From Tubulanus polymorphus (Eukaryota; Nemertea; Palaeonemertea; Tubulaniformes; Tubulanidae), in contig NC_134036.1 in assembly GCF_964204645.1 (NCBI RefSeq), positions 9,100,704 to 9,164,703 of the forward strand: a stretch of 64,000 nt of DNA, given 5' to 3'. This document shows, piece after piece, positions 11,396-24,753 of this stretch. Position numbers and translations under genes: made by a program. Under the pieces are notes generated by a model. The model saw only the letters and a list, made by a program, of their open reading frames with translations, had not been told where the DNA came from and did no database searches. The stretch's first letter is position 1. Each line of letters begins with the position of its first letter.

Positions 11396-13030
11396 TAATA
11401 AGGAATCGTTAGTTTTGAGTGTTTAGCTCAATCTAAATGCGGATCAAAATCAGTTGACAAAGCCACCATAGTGTTTCCAATTGTGTTTCCAATTGCACTA
11501 TATGTACAATATATGATAAAGCCTAAAGGATACTAAAACTTATGATTGAATATTCAATGATACCAAAATTTACTCATTTGGAGGGTTTTGATTTACTCTA
11601 AAAACAGCAGATATTCCCGCTGAAGTAGTGTACAAACATTCTACACGACATTTTTACTTTACTCGTACATTCACGATGCTGTAATCACGAATAATTATGC
11701 AATCTATAATTTAAAATCCATAAGGATGAACATCAAAAAATAATATCACGGACAGATTGGACTTATACACAGAATGATTAGGCTGATCCTGGATATCATT
11801 GACTATGTAAACATAATGCTATTCCGTTAAGCTACGTAAAACCAAAACTTTTAGAGCCTATTCAAAAATCCAAAAATTAATAAATACATTGAAATCATTC
11901 CAACAGGCACTGCCTTTATGTCATTCCGGGGCATTATTCTGCCCTCCATTATGCTTATCTCTCGATAGGGTAAAACTCACACTTTAACTGTGTTGGAGTG
12001 CAGTCTCCAGTGACGATCATTGTATTTTCGGTCAGCAATTGCTGTAGAACAGGACACTCCTAATTTACACTTTGTTCTACATGGTTCCATCGCGGAACCA
12101 AACGTGGTCACTGCGACATCTCATTCCCTGGCAATCAGCGGTGCAGTTGGTCCAGAGAGGGGACAGCGTGAAATAAGTTGATAGGCGACTGTTCTAGCCC
12201 TTAAGCTAGGGGATCGGCATTTCACTAGTAATTAATCTTCTCCAGCGCACTCGATAGTGTCCCTGAAAGTAAAAAAAAAAGATAATAAGCTAACTGAATT
12301 CGCATAGAAGTTCAAACGATTCAGATATTATAATGAATGATCCTAACAATTACCTATAATCTTAAGTAACAAATTTTGATAATGCTATTGAAAATTCAAA
12401 TGCATTAAAGACGTACTTTCAAACTATCGATTAAGGAAACATTAGATTCGGCCTTAAGATAAAATGCAGTTTATAGACTACTTTACAAATACAAGAAATA
12501 TTCATACTTTGACGATAGAGTGATTTTGAAATGCGAGAAATATGCATATTTGGGCCGATGTCAAGTCTACACATAACGCTCAGTCTACACTATACCCACA
12601 CAGTATATCACAGTTTTTTCATAGTCAACTGGAATTCAGTACTATTGTATATCACTCAGTCTATCGAGGTAAAAAACCACTAGGAAGCAGAATGCAGAAA
12701 AAGTGCAGTATGTGCAAATGTGCTAATTTATCTAAGGAAGTGTTTATTTTAATGTTTAATAAGCCTTATTCAGTACATTTCTTTTTGAATGACGTTATAA
12801 AAACGAGATGTATCGAAGAAGGCTATGGACAGATTATTACAACAAATGAATGGGCATACAAGCGCTACGCATTTTACATTGATTCTGCAATTGAATAGTT
12901 CGGTAGAAATGTCATTTTTTCAAATTAGGGCGTCACCAAACTAGAGCTAAGTGAAGTGAACTAAAACTGGTGAATTATTGAATTAAAAGTGGTCCATCAA
13001 TACTAACCTGTCAAAAATATATTTTGCTGC
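11396..13030. other. Spacer, no gene recognised
   Basis: No repeat structure or recognised protein. A 118-codon open frame at 12542-12898 on the plus strand has no motif I recognise. It lies just beyond the 3' end of the minus-strand gene that starts at 13192. Confidence 0.45.
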
Positions 13031-13191
13031 ATACTAATCAAATGTCCCGAATTCAGGTTCAAAATCACGAAACGACGATCTGAAAGAGAATGTGTGCATG
13101 TATGAATGAATAGATCGATCTAGCGTAAAAGCTGACTTCCAAATAGATAGATATCTATCAGTTTGAATCACCGCAATATACATGTACTTAC

Positions 13192-15823
13192 TGAAGGATT
13201 CGGTAATTCGTGTTTTTCATTGATATCCTGTTCAATGCCTTCCTGTGCCTTCAAAAATGGAAGGTACCATACAGCGGAATCTGCTAGCTTGACTGTCTTA
13301 GTTTCAATGGTATCGAGGAAATCATTCCACCAGCCTTGTTTTTCCTGTGGTAAAAAGCTTTTCCATTTCTCCATATTCTTTTTCATATCCTTGATTTCGA
13401 TGATTGAATAATTTAAATCGAGCACTGAAGGAGTACCAGTTGGTATACTTGTCAATACACCGCCTTCCATGCAGTGCCATTCCTGAGTTGATGAACACCT
13501 ATAGTACATGTTTATTTGGGATTGATCTTGGCTGTCCCTTCGAAAAATCCTTGGTTTCGAATGGTTCTTCATGTTGACGATATGTGGAGCAAGCCAAGAT
13601 CGAATATCCAACAACCCCCCCAACTCGATACCATCGCACAGTTTGAGCAGGCCAGCCATATCGAATGCATCTTCTCTTCTCAACCTACCGGCATACACGC
13701 TAATTAGCTGGTCGATGTCTTCGTGCGTATGACCAACGAAGAGAAAACTCAACTGAATCTGAAATGATTGAAGTAGTTCGTCTTTAGAATTTTCGATCTC
13801 ATAACCCACACAATAATACGGGTGCGATGTATGGTTCTGAATTCAAGTTATAAGTTCAAAAGATATACCACATGGAAATATATATGAGACATGATATCTA
13901 TTGCAGTAGAAACTGCATAACTTGCCAATACATGTAGTTAGTTACAAGTTTGTCGATATATGTAATCTCTACCGAACAGAGGTACAAATAAGTGAGTATT
14001 TGCGTTGCTTCTTAATTGAAAGCCTCCATTTATTAGTAGCCTGCAACTAGCAGTTTCCTCACCTCGTTAAATATTTTCTTCTCTACTAGAATTTGCAAGA
14101 GGGCTAAAACGTATTTGTTCTTATTTTCGCGGCCACAGTTGTCGGCTTGTAAATACAAATGCGGTGGCAGTTGACCATTCTAAAAAAGTAAATAAATTAA
14201 TTAAACATTAAATAAATGGATTTAACATTTCTTTTCACATTTGCTGACATAGAAATGTGTACCGGTATTGAATTGTTTATATTCGTCTTACCTTAGATAT
14301 ACACCATAATGTCTTGAGGATAACATTCATCGTCATGTTGCTGTTGTGTGGATAAAGATGATAATCGACATACGACTGAGATATTTTATGACCATGACTT
14401 ATCAAACTGTTATGTGTGTTTTTAGTAAGTTAGTAGCTGTCATGAACTGAAAAGAGAAATACCGGTAATTAGAAAATATAGTGCAAAAAGGCTATGATAA
14501 ATAATGCAGATTAAATATGTTTTACAGTGGGTTTTTGTTTATTATCAAACAGTTCATTTTCATTGTACGCCATTGGAGGTTAATTACTGGTGAGTTCTAT
14601 AGAATGGTTTGTGTACCGGGTAATACAACTGGATTGGATTTATGGGAAATTTGCGATAAATCGTAAGTTAAATGACAATAAGGTGGCCAGACGAGTTGCT
14701 CACCTTACCTTTTTCTCCGGCAAAATGTGGAAGAAATGACTTCGTTTGGTCCATACCATCGACTATCAAACTAACGTAACGGTTCGGATTCGTCTGCGCT
14801 CTACTAACGCGTGCATAATAGGCGAGTCTCTCAGTCCTGATGCAGAGAAATACATGATGGTTTTTTACGTAAGAACATTGAAATTATCAAACACTGAGAT
14901 TGGAACAACATTCCAAGTGCGGTATGGAAATTCAAACAGCCTCCTTATTAGATACGATGAAGATAGCATTTACATGTACTTACATTACTGTAGAAATGTG
15001 GCGTTGTTTTTCTGCCATTATTTCCTTGCGGGATATCGGGTTCTGCGTTGATTGAAGTAATCGTTGGATTCTCACACAATCGTCACATTTCGAGAATGTA
15101 CTACCCTATAAACATTCAAGCATCATTCATATTAGAAAATGTCAGTATATTTTTGAAATATGTAGGCAAAGTGAAGCAATAAGTTACCTTCTTGATTTTG
15201 ACAAATGAGAACAACTCTGACCAGATCCGATAAAATGTAGACTGACTGACATATCTATCATTGTTGTCGCTTTTTTCTGTTTTGTACTCCCGGTAGAGGT
15301 AAATTTTTCGGAATATCTGTGGAAGCCATTTTTCAGTCTTATCGGGAGCAGATTGTACTGTATTTTCCAAATAATTTGAGAGCCAAGAAGTTGCCTCAAC
15401 GAATTCAGGGCTAGATTTTCTGATGGATATATTCTCCGGGCATTCTGACTTATCCTGTTTCGACTTGATTTTGTAAAGTGTCGATTTACTGATGCCATAG
15501 ACATTTAACCAGCAGCCTTGGCAAACAGATCTACCCATGACAGTAAGGTTAATGCGCGATGTATTCTGCGTACATGTTTGTAGAGTATCCACGATAAACT
15601 GATGACGATCCGAAATATTGCGACACCAATATGATTCCCGCAGGTTCTTTATATCAGTCATGTGCAAAAAATCGGTACAACGTTTTTTACAGATCACATG
15701 AAGAGATTTCAATAGCGTTGTCGATGATGTTTTTTTGTTAAAAAGACTATCTTTGGGATATCCTGAAAAGAGATTGATGCATGAATAGAGATTATGGAAT
15801 TGTGTTTTACCACGCGTTTCCAA
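13192..15823 (-). CDS. DUF7869-like putative DDE nuclease, multi-exon, one frame break
   Basis: I recognise this as the invertebrate family annotated DUF7869; the name is from memory of the family. Exons on the minus strand: about 15790-15189, 15105-14984, 14836-14709, 14436-14292, 14179-14063 and 13758-13192. They have GT/AG borders and consistent phases except at one point. In order they show KSVCQ-type VCQGCWLNVYGISK, a zinc-binding SKCDDC, the acidic VDGMDQTK, YPHNSN, QADNCGRENKN and VGHTHEDID. The spaced Asp residues resemble an RNase H-like DDE catalytic core. Exon 14436-14292 carries a 1-nt frame break near 14398-14410, where LLKTHIT changes frame before SHGHK. That makes it a pseudogene or reflects a sequence error. 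A terminal exon probably lies below 13192 (a GTAAGT donor follows NPS) but was not located with confidence. The mini-exon array at 16476-17997 is on the same strand upstream and probably belongs to this gene. A domesticated or mobile transposase are both possible. Confidence 0.65.
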
Positions 15824-16475
15824 CGGATATTTCCAAAATCATTGTGATTTCTCTGTATTTGATTTTCAACTTCCATTTCAATATTACAGAAAATGAAATT
15901 CGTGAGAACATTCTTCTTAGAAACGAATAGAAATACATAAAGGAATTGGATATGCTTCTAGTTCCGTTTGATATCTGACCGTCAATAGCCGCAATTTCTG
16001 CCGTCAACGGATTTACTGGACTCCGCGTTGACAATATGAAAGCGTAGCTTATCGCCTTTAATTGACTGTATTAACTCTTATAATTATTGATCGTTTCTCA
16101 AATGGCATACTTATACACTTTAAAGGCTATCAGTGAATATTGGGGATTGTCATGTAGGCTACTGCTGTAACAGCAACAGAAGGAATGGGTTATTTGAAAT
16201 TTTAATACAGGCACATTGTCCCTTTTAGCAGAACCTTGAGTGTAAATTTCTCGACGTTTATGGCAGTGGCGCCCCCATTGGCGACGGTGAAATATTTGAC
16301 TACCCGTTTGGTTCTGTTATATTTCGATGGGCTTCATCAGAAAATCCGTTGCAATTATAAAGAGAAATGCTTCATCGGGTTAGTGGAAAATATTTTAAAA
16401 CTATTGAAACCCAACTATGTAAACTGCATAAATTCCTAAATTTAAATTGCTTATTTTCTCCCCTATCATACTTAC

Positions 16476-17997
16476 TGCTAGATTCGGCTATACGTGACTT
16501 TGAATGAGGAAGGATAAGCGAGCTCTCCAGGGGTTGTTGTTGACTATCTGTAAAAAGTGAAAATAAATTCGACATACTAAATTGCAAAAGACAACTGCAT
16601 GTAATGTGATATCAATATTCGGTAAATACAAATGAAACAAAATTGTTAATTGCACTCTTTTGCATTCATACTTCATCCTTATTAGATAAGATTTTTAATA
16701 TTCTGTTTAATACCATATTGATGTTCTCACTTTGCCGTTGGTAGGAAAACCAGAAAAACCCTTGAAAAAAATATATTTTACCTGAACTGGTCGCATGTTC
16801 TTCAAATTCTATATCTTCACTGCTGTCCATTTCACAACTCGCATTGCTTGGTGACTCTAAAAGTTAATTGGTAGAAGTGTTCTTTAATTAATATTTAGAT
16901 TATTGTCTGGGGAGTGAAAATCATAATACATATATACCTGAACTGATGCAAAATTCTCCAAAAACACTTTCTTCGATTTGACCATGGGGTAAAACTACGA
17001 GTATATTTTAGGAACTTCGATCTAGATGTAACAGAAATTATCATTTTGGGAATATCACAATATCTACCTGCTCCGGCGCTTTCCTCAAAAACACTTTCAT
17101 CTAGGATATCATTCGCCTCAATCGGATGAGAGGGTAAAACTACAAGTAGATCCATGAAAAGAGTTGTTTTACATCATGGGTTCATAATCATAATAACATT
17201 ATTTGGAAAAATTCTTCAATATAATTACCCAAATTGAGGACGCTTTCCTCAAAAACACTATTATCTTCGTTCCCTCCACTCAGATTGCTGGGTAAAACTA
17301 AAAGTATATTTCAGGAAAGGTCGTTTACATACAGTAAGTGCAGGATCTTGATGCAACAGAAATTTCTGGGAATATCAGAATATCTACCTGTACTGATTAT
17401 GCTTTCTTCAAAAACACTTTCATCTAGGACATTTTTCCCCTCACTCAGGTTGCCGGGTAGAACTACAAGTACATTTTCGCTAAAGTCATTTACAGGTATC
17501 TTGATATAAAATGAATGTGAATTATCCTATTAGGAATATCAGAATATCTACCTGCACTAATGACACTTTCCTCAAAAACACTTTCATTAAGGATATCTTT
17601 CGATTCACACGGATTGCCGGGTAAAGCTACAAGTAGAATCATGAAAATCAAATCATTTTATGGTATGAGTGCATCACAGTTATGTTAATATACATCATTT
17701 ATGGAAAATTCCTCAGAAAATCTACCTGAACTGAAGACGCTTTCCTCAAAAACACTTTCTTCAACGGCGCTGTTTGTTTCATTACTCAGAATGGCGGTTA
17801 AACCTGAGACGATTGATAACATGCGTTTAAAGTAGCTATCGATACATCAATCAATACAGCGGATATTACTCCTAAAACGACAATTTGTAGATGCATAGAA
17901 ATAGTAATAAGTAGGTCATGATAGGTACCTGGAGTATGGTCTGATACACTCAGTCTGGATTTCTTAGGAGTACTAGCAGAAAACATGCTTGTGTCAG
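16476..17997 (-). CDS. Array of duplicated phase-1 mini-exons encoding acidic about 24-residue repeats
   Basis: Nine short exons lie in a row on the minus strand: 17997-17929, 17803-17726, 17626-17552, 17462-17388, 17297-17229, 17139-17068, 16994-16938, 16856-16782 and 16547-16476. Each is flanked by a YAG acceptor and a GTAAGT-like donor, each length is a multiple of three (57-78 nt), and each is in phase 1, so exons can be added or skipped without changing frame. Six or seven encode variants of VLPxxxxExxDILDESVFEESxxSxG, an acidic, probably disordered segment. The first exon carries TPKKSRLS, which could be a basic nuclear signal. Introns between copies are about 75-130 nt and also similar, so the array grew by tandem duplication of exon plus intron. 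It lies just upstream of the DUF7869-like exons with the same orientation. The link between the two, and the 5' start beyond 17997, are inferred. Confidence 0.65.
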
Positions 17998-17999
17998 CT

Positions 18000-19686
18000 G
18001 TAAAATAGAAATTAAGACAAATGAATTACAAAATGCCAATATACTTCAAAAACTGAACTAAATATATTTCATGCTGTTTAGTGAATTCGTATACATAGGC
18101 CCTAAAGTATTTGATGCCGACGAACAAAAATTGCATATTCTTGCGTTTTCGTGTATTGGAGCTTCATATTTCCACCGTCATATTTCTGCTTTTTAAAGAA
18201 AGGAAATGATGGAAAAACGTGTGAAATGAATTATTTGTAGAGAAGGTTGCAGGCTCGTTGACCTCTCTCGCAGCCCGTTACTATATTATCCCTTAAATCT
18301 AGCGTATATCAAACTTTTATTCAAACTCGAATTATTACCAAGCCTAACTTCACTGCCCACTCTGAACCACGCTTCAAACAGCTTATTAAAACTTCTAAAA
18401 ATAAATGATCTCTACACACTTAAAGCCACTTTTCATCTATGACACAACCTTTGAAGGAATTGAACTGTGTATAGAGCAGAACAATTCTAGCGCATGTAAA
18501 CAATGACTTACATAGTTCAATTCCCGCTCTACAAAAATAAATCCAAGCTTAAGTTCGCGTGCTGTTATATGCTTTTTATTTACTCTTGCCTACGAGCAAT
18601 TATCTAAACGTTCAGATAATTGCTCGTAGCTCTTGCTCAATCTTCCAGTGACTGACCCGTAGTAGTTGTGACCCTGATCTCCGTTCAATATTGCATTTTA
18701 TCAAATTTATTATTCCAGATTATGCAACTATTCGTTGAATTAGTTCCTGAAAATGTCTACGATTGGAGGGTTCGATGTGCTACCAGAGTGAACATTCTCA
18801 AATTTGTATCCAAACTTCTTAGTGTCAAGAGGTTGAGAGGATTTATTGTCAATGTGTCAGAGCCAAAGTCAGAGCAATTGTTTTGCTAATGTACAAATTG
18901 TTAACTGAATAGTTATCCAAACAATCTTAGATGTTCACACTGACGAGCACTCTCCCCGGGCTTGAGGCCATGTATTCAAGAGTTGTCTAATAATGATAAT
19001 CCATTCACTATACTATATACACTGCCGTCCCTAGATATCCCAACTACACATTTTCTAATTCTTATTTGTCTTATAATCCTTGTTCCCCTAGTCTAATGTC
19101 CTAGCGTATCATCTAATATTATTCATTCAATCTGAATCCAAACTAAAAACCCTTATTTGATAACTGTTGGCTCAAAAAGTTACAAAAGCTAGGATTCACA
19201 TTGAGCTATTCAATTAAATTACTAAAACATTTTGATATCTTGTAACCATTTAGACAAAGCTAGTTCCCCAAGTCGTATTTTTGTGTTTTCTCATCAACTT
19301 TCAGGAACAGTCAAAACAATTTTTAAAACGCTATATATAAAGATTTCAGTACACGAATTAACCTATGATTTTAATCTGGAAGTTCATGAAATATCTTTCC
19401 AATTACACATGTATTTTCATCGAGAGATTAAGAACCTAATACATGTCATTCAAATCTAGTAACAATGGGATTGATTTTCCTTCAAAGTTAGATGTATAAT
19501 ATGACGATGAAAGACTGGGTCTTCATTAGAACATGGACTTATAATCTAGTTTATACGTCCATGATCTCAGGACCGATGCTGGGTTATTTCAATACAGAGG
19601 GAATGGTGGTCGATTTGATCCAGGCGGCTGCTGGAATATTCTTTGGATGGGAGGAGCCTACTAAGTTGCATAAGAAAAGATTATAT
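18000..19686. other. Spacer, no gene recognised
   Basis: Any 5' exon of the mini-exon gene would lie here but none could be identified. Open frames of about 70 codons show no motif. Confidence 0.4.
18590..18629. repeat. Perfect 16-bp inverted repeat with an 8-nt loop
   Basis: CTACGAGCAATTATCT at 18590-18605 is exactly complementary in reverse to 18614-18629. The loop AAACGTTC itself contains AACGTT. There is no T-run, so a bacterial-style terminator does not apply. It may be a foldback remnant or a cruciform-prone site. Confidence 0.8.
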
Positions 19687-19781
19687 TGGACCCAGTTCCA
19701 CAGTTGAGATGTAAGAGTTAACTCTCGAGTTAATAGTTCATAATATTTACTAACTGTACATTTAATTCTTAACTGGGTCCA
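19687..19781. mobile_element. Short foldback element
   Basis: TGGACCCAGTT at the left edge is inverted as AACTGGGTCCA at the right, and TTCCACAGTTG plus GAGTTAACTC/GAGTTAA lie inside. The element at 40738-40916 shares these motifs, so this is one MITE/foldback family with at least two members here. Confidence 0.6.
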
Positions 19782-22700
19782 GTGCTTTAGTTTGACAAGT
19801 CAACTTTTAGCCAGATCTGTGAAATCGTCAAGGAAGCTAAGCAACACTTATAGTAGTGGTTTAAATATTTCCCAGACCCTATTCAATACTGCCCGCGGAC
19901 GGCTCCGCTATGGCTCTTCCACTGCTGCCTTTTATCTTTCCACAAACAAACTTTTCACATAAAATGATTTAAATGATGCGTGAAATAAAGATTATTTTAT
20001 AACACATAGACTAATATCACTGGTGCCGTCTTTGCTGAGCATTTGTTCCTTTTTACGGCTGACTCATACAAATGATGATCAATCGCATATCAATGATTTA
20101 TGTCAGTCTAGATATTTTCATTTATTCAAATGTATTACTGAAATGTGTAAACATCCTATCCCGGACGCAAAGTTTAACATCTCATAGAAACCCAGAATAG
20201 AAGTACACGCAACATAGTATTAATCGGGTCAAATAAAACCTAGTACCAAATAGTACCCGCTGCTTATCTCAAAACCTTCCACTAATCATTATGATGTTCC
20301 ACTGCGCCTGATTTGTAATACCAACCCCAAACTAACACAAAATTAGATATCCTTTTGTCTATTAGTATCTAGCATTTAATTGTTGGAAAGCGATAAACTC
20401 TTTGTTTTGAAATTTAAATTATTTTTGAAATATCAGTTTAATTTCCGTGTTTTGCCTGAAAAATGCAAGTTCTTATTATTGCCTATTTATAAAATATATC
20501 ATTTTGAATAACTGGGGCTGCATTAAATATCAACTACTATATGGCTGCGTTTATTCTTTTACAAATACTTTTATTTTCGGAGCCGGTGGCCTAAAGTATC
20601 CACGCTCCTGTAATAAGAGGAGAATTGTACATTTTTATGAGTAACAATTGAGGTTCATTATTGTAAAACAGACCTCCCGCGACATGCATTAGGTCATCAA
20701 AAAGTGTCGTATGTTGAACGGTCGGGCCTTTATGCTTATGTTCCTATTAAAATAGAAATTCCACTCTTTGCCTAAGAGTCCATGAGTGAAGCTAAGAATG
20801 TGTGTAGCTACTCATTTTGTCGCCTTCCTTCGATAGAGGAAATATTCTTGTTTAAAACATATACGTAATAAGCGAAAAAGTTACTTACCTCAAACTATAA
20901 GTATTAAATTCGTATCAATCCTTAATCCCGATCCGGAGAAACTAAATGATACGGCCACTCGAATCCAATCTCCCTTCCTTCACGATCTCCATACAGCTCA
21001 CTGCGCATTCAAAACAGCCCGCGCATTTACGCTAGATATGTAAACGTACCGATATCACTCATCACCACCCGTAGGCGTATCGTATCACTGGCCTGGATTA
21101 TACATCCATGCTCATACATTTTATGTAAAACAGGTGGAACTTGAAATCTCCAGATAAAGCCCAATCGAAGTCACTTTATAGATGTGAGATTAAAATCGAA
21201 TATATGTCAATTTGAAGAGTCTTCAATTCCGACGTTTTAGAAGTAATAAAAACAACAGATGTTGAAACAACTACTGACTTCATCGGTCAATTTGAAAGAA
21301 AATTATTTCTTTCTAGCTGATGCATTGTTTTGTTTTATGCCAATAACATTTTCCAGATTTTGCCGCTGAAATTCCATTACGTATCAAAGTGACAAGAAAT
21401 CCCATTTTCCTAGGCCTATGAGGTTACTAAAATATCGAAACTTGAACTGAGATACAATTTGAAACGTAAGCAAAAGTAGAATTACTGCATTGACGGTGTT
21501 GAGATTTTCTGAACGTGCGTTACTACAGCAAATCAAATTTAGATCAACACACTTAGACATTTTTTTGAATACTACTGTTTTAGAATTAGTTTTTGTCGGG
21601 TCTGTTCCGACCTGAGAAATGAAAAATACGACCACACTTTATTAAACCTTGATCGAAAACATATTTTGATACCGAAGTATGTGGACTCCTTATATTTCTT
21701 GAGTTTATATTTCGCTGAGTTTATCAAAACCAATGTTGTAGTTGTGGAGATGTATCTGTTGGTGATGAATAAGTTTAGACAAGATGGGATTCGATTTAAG
21801 TATTGGTTTAGACAAGTCTTAGGAAAATGAATTCTAGCTGTGAAAAAAAACGCGAACTGGATATTGTTCTTTTTATCTGAAATACATAATGGACATTATC
21901 ACATCTCTCTCAATCAACTCTATAAGATAATTCTTCCGTTTACATATGATCACTGAGGCATAAAGGAATAATTACTGTTACTGTTATATCGTTCATATTC
22001 AATCTATATTCATGAAAGTAATAATATGTAACAAATTACTAAATCATACACACATTTTAAATTTGACGATATACTCAAAAGCAAAAAAAACTGCTTACTT
22101 TCGCTATTAGACATTTCATTATTTTTATTATTAGCGCTCCGTGAATTCTAGCGATGGAGGCAAAACGTTTCATTATGGCACAATATTTTAATATAGCGAT
22201 CGAAAAAATTATATGCGAAAATACTGTACTAAAAGCGACCATATATTACGGACCGGGCCCTGAAACTTCACAGACAGATAGAAGGGGGTCTAATCTAAAT
22301 ATGCAATGCTTAAAATTGGACCATAGACCCCCGCGAGCAGAATCCGACCCTTAGACCCGCGGCCATATCTGTATAGTCGAGACCTTCCATGTGACTACTT
22401 TTTGGAGGTTGGCAAGACCTTTTCTAGCAAGCGTTACTTCTCAGATACTTAGAAGGGGCAAGTTATACAACTATAGAAATCTTACTCGCGGGTTCCTGTG
22501 GATGTGAGCACTATCCAAATTGGAATAGGTTCGTTATACTAAATACGTCAGTCACTCTATAGTATTCACCAGTGAATTCAAATTGATGGAACCTCGGAGT
22601 AATCAGACTGATTCAGTCCGATTAATCTAAGATGGAACAATTCCTTTCCTCGAGGATGTTATGATACATATAATTATTTGTACATCGTTCACGGTTTATC

Positions 22701-24140
22701 CACTTAAGTTTGACACATTTCGTACGCGCTCTGAATCTGTTTTCAAGAACTTTTTGATAAAGAATCAAACATCTTATTTTATCCAAACTGCAAACATCCC
22801 CCAGACTTTCATATGGTGTAGTTAGAAGAATGATGAAATATCTTTGACTGTACGAGGTCAATCTGATCGTAGACGTATAAATTAGTTAATGTCCATGATC
22901 TGATTCAAAAGCCCGTCGTCAATTCATGGGCGATAGCAGGCCATTTTAAGCGGTGAGCGGTGCAGCTGAAACGTTGTAGCTGATACATATTCCAACTTAG
23001 CAATTATGGGACTCGATGATTAACGTATTTTGGTTTTTGATCTATTTCTAATACGGCTGTGCGTCAGACAAGATATTCAAGTGATTAATGCAATTGCTAC
23101 AAACAGGAAATTTCTGTGTCATTTAAGCTCCCTATCATAAATATTTTATTAAAAGAACAAAGCAAAGTAATACGCATTTTAAGTTAAAATCCGTTCGAAC
23201 AATTTCCACCAAATTATACATAGAGTATCAGTAAATTGTAATTACGAGTACAGTGTTAATGTTCAAAATGTTATCAAAGGAAATCTATCGAAACTGTGGT
23301 AGACGCTTCCTGATCGCTTTTCTGACTCGCCGACGAATCACCAAATTCGATCAAGGCATTTTGATTATTTAATCAATTAGTAGACAAACAAATGCAAAAT
23401 GAAATTTTCTATTGAGATTAGGACGATCCGACTATCAAAACTAGATACGACATAATGATAGATGTGTTGTATTGCTGCAATAGTGGTAGTTTAGCTCAAA
23501 CTAAGGAATTTCTTGATTTAAAAGACTAAATTATCCTAGGGAAGATTCTCCCGGCTGGACTTGATACATTGTTGTATCCCCTCGCATGGGTACACTAATA
23601 TTTATACATATGGATATAAGATATTAACATATTTTAAGCCGCGAACGATGAATTCACCAAGTGCTTTAAAACGCACTGAGAAATAACTTCATTTTACCGG
23701 TAAAAATGTCCCGTCAATGAATCTAATTAATCAGTGTATTTAATTGAATTTCAAATGAAATCGGTGATTCGACGATCTGGTAATTCGGCGAAGTTCAAAC
23801 TAAACAACCCTGCCTGGTACGTATGTGCCAGATGAACATTATTGGAGCCTCGGAAACCTGTGCACGCATACGAACTATTCCCATCATCCCAGCAACCCAG
23901 GGAACTTTTACGAAAACAGATTTAGATATCAGGTCAGCTATACAACATAGTAACGGGCCATATGGTCTGACTAATCCCTGTGAAAACTACAGGCGAGACT
24001 AAAGTACACATACACACGTGTTGCTTCATTTGACAGGTCTCAGCCATCTCAAAGCTACGCGAACAATGTTGTTTATTACTGAGAAAGAAACCAAATTCAA
24101 AAACAAAAAAGGCATAACTCGAACTCCACTAAAAAGTTTT
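19782..24140. other. Long spacer with one diverged dispersed repeat, no gene recognised
   Basis: Only short open frames are present, without motifs. From about 23540 to 23830 the sequence (TGATACA, TTTATACAT, CCG(C/T)GAACGATG, ACGCA, CGGTAAAAATG, GGTGATTCG) recurs in the same order at about 36450-36730 on the other side of the Gypsy element, with about 75% similarity by eye. Confidence 0.45.
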
Positions 24141-24144
24141 CATC

Positions 24145-24737
24145 TGTTGTGGGGGTCCTCTGTCCCAGTGTCCGGGTGACGTGTGTTGACCACCTGCGTT
24201 GTTTGCGTTTCACCAGCGTAGTTCCTTGGGGTTCTTCTCATATTAACTACAACTAGCTTCTTCTATCGATCCAGATCTTTATTCTTATACTCTCTTCTTA
24301 CAATCTTCCTAGCACGTCCCCTCTAAACCACTAGCTCAACCGACCCAGCTCTACCGACCAAGCTTTCGACCCCACTGCATTAAAACCCTCCCTTTTTATA
24401 CTTATTCTTCCTTCGCTCGTGACGTATATTTCCACACCGCTTGGCCTCATCGCCAGAGACGTCTTATTCTATTACTACAGTCCTACTGGCCATGTAAATC
24501 ATTTCTACGTGTGTTATACGTCACGAGCGCTAAATTTATAACTCAACTTTCCAGAGCTCAAGGCTGCTGCTATAACAAGCTTTCCCACGTAGACACCCAC
24601 GTCACTCTCACCTATCTTCTATGCTTCTCTCTTATGTGTGACGTAAGTATTCACGTAAGTCGCCTGCTAACCGCAACTACTGCCTTGAACTCCGGCTTAT
24701 TTCCCACTGTCTAAATAGGTAATTTATTACTCCAATA
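24145..24737 (-). repeat. 3' LTR of the Gypsy element
   Basis: 593 bp, matching 34878-35470 with no difference seen. In the sense of the element it starts TATTGGAG and ends ACAACA. It contains a TATA box in sense (TATAAAAAG at 24392-24400) and six CRE-like TGACG/CGTCA cores at 24177, 24420, 24457, 24518, 24599 and 24639. Confidence 0.95.
24392..24400 (-). promoter_or_regulatory. LTR TATA box
   Basis: TATAAAAAG on the minus strand within the 3' LTR; the functional copy in the 5' LTR is at 35125-35133. Assignment is by motif only. Confidence 0.5.
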
Positions 24738-24753
24738 CCATCCCCCTTTCCAG
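24738..24753 (-). other. Polypurine tract before the 3' LTR
   Basis: In element sense the sequence reads CTGGAAAGGGGGATGG directly before the LTR start TATTGG. This is the usual plus-strand primer position for LTR retrotransposons. Confidence 0.75.

Noticed and set aside
12542-12898. 118-codon plus-strand frame as a gene
   Set aside because: No motif, no splice context and no similarity I recognise. It overlaps the likely 3' region of the minus-strand gene.
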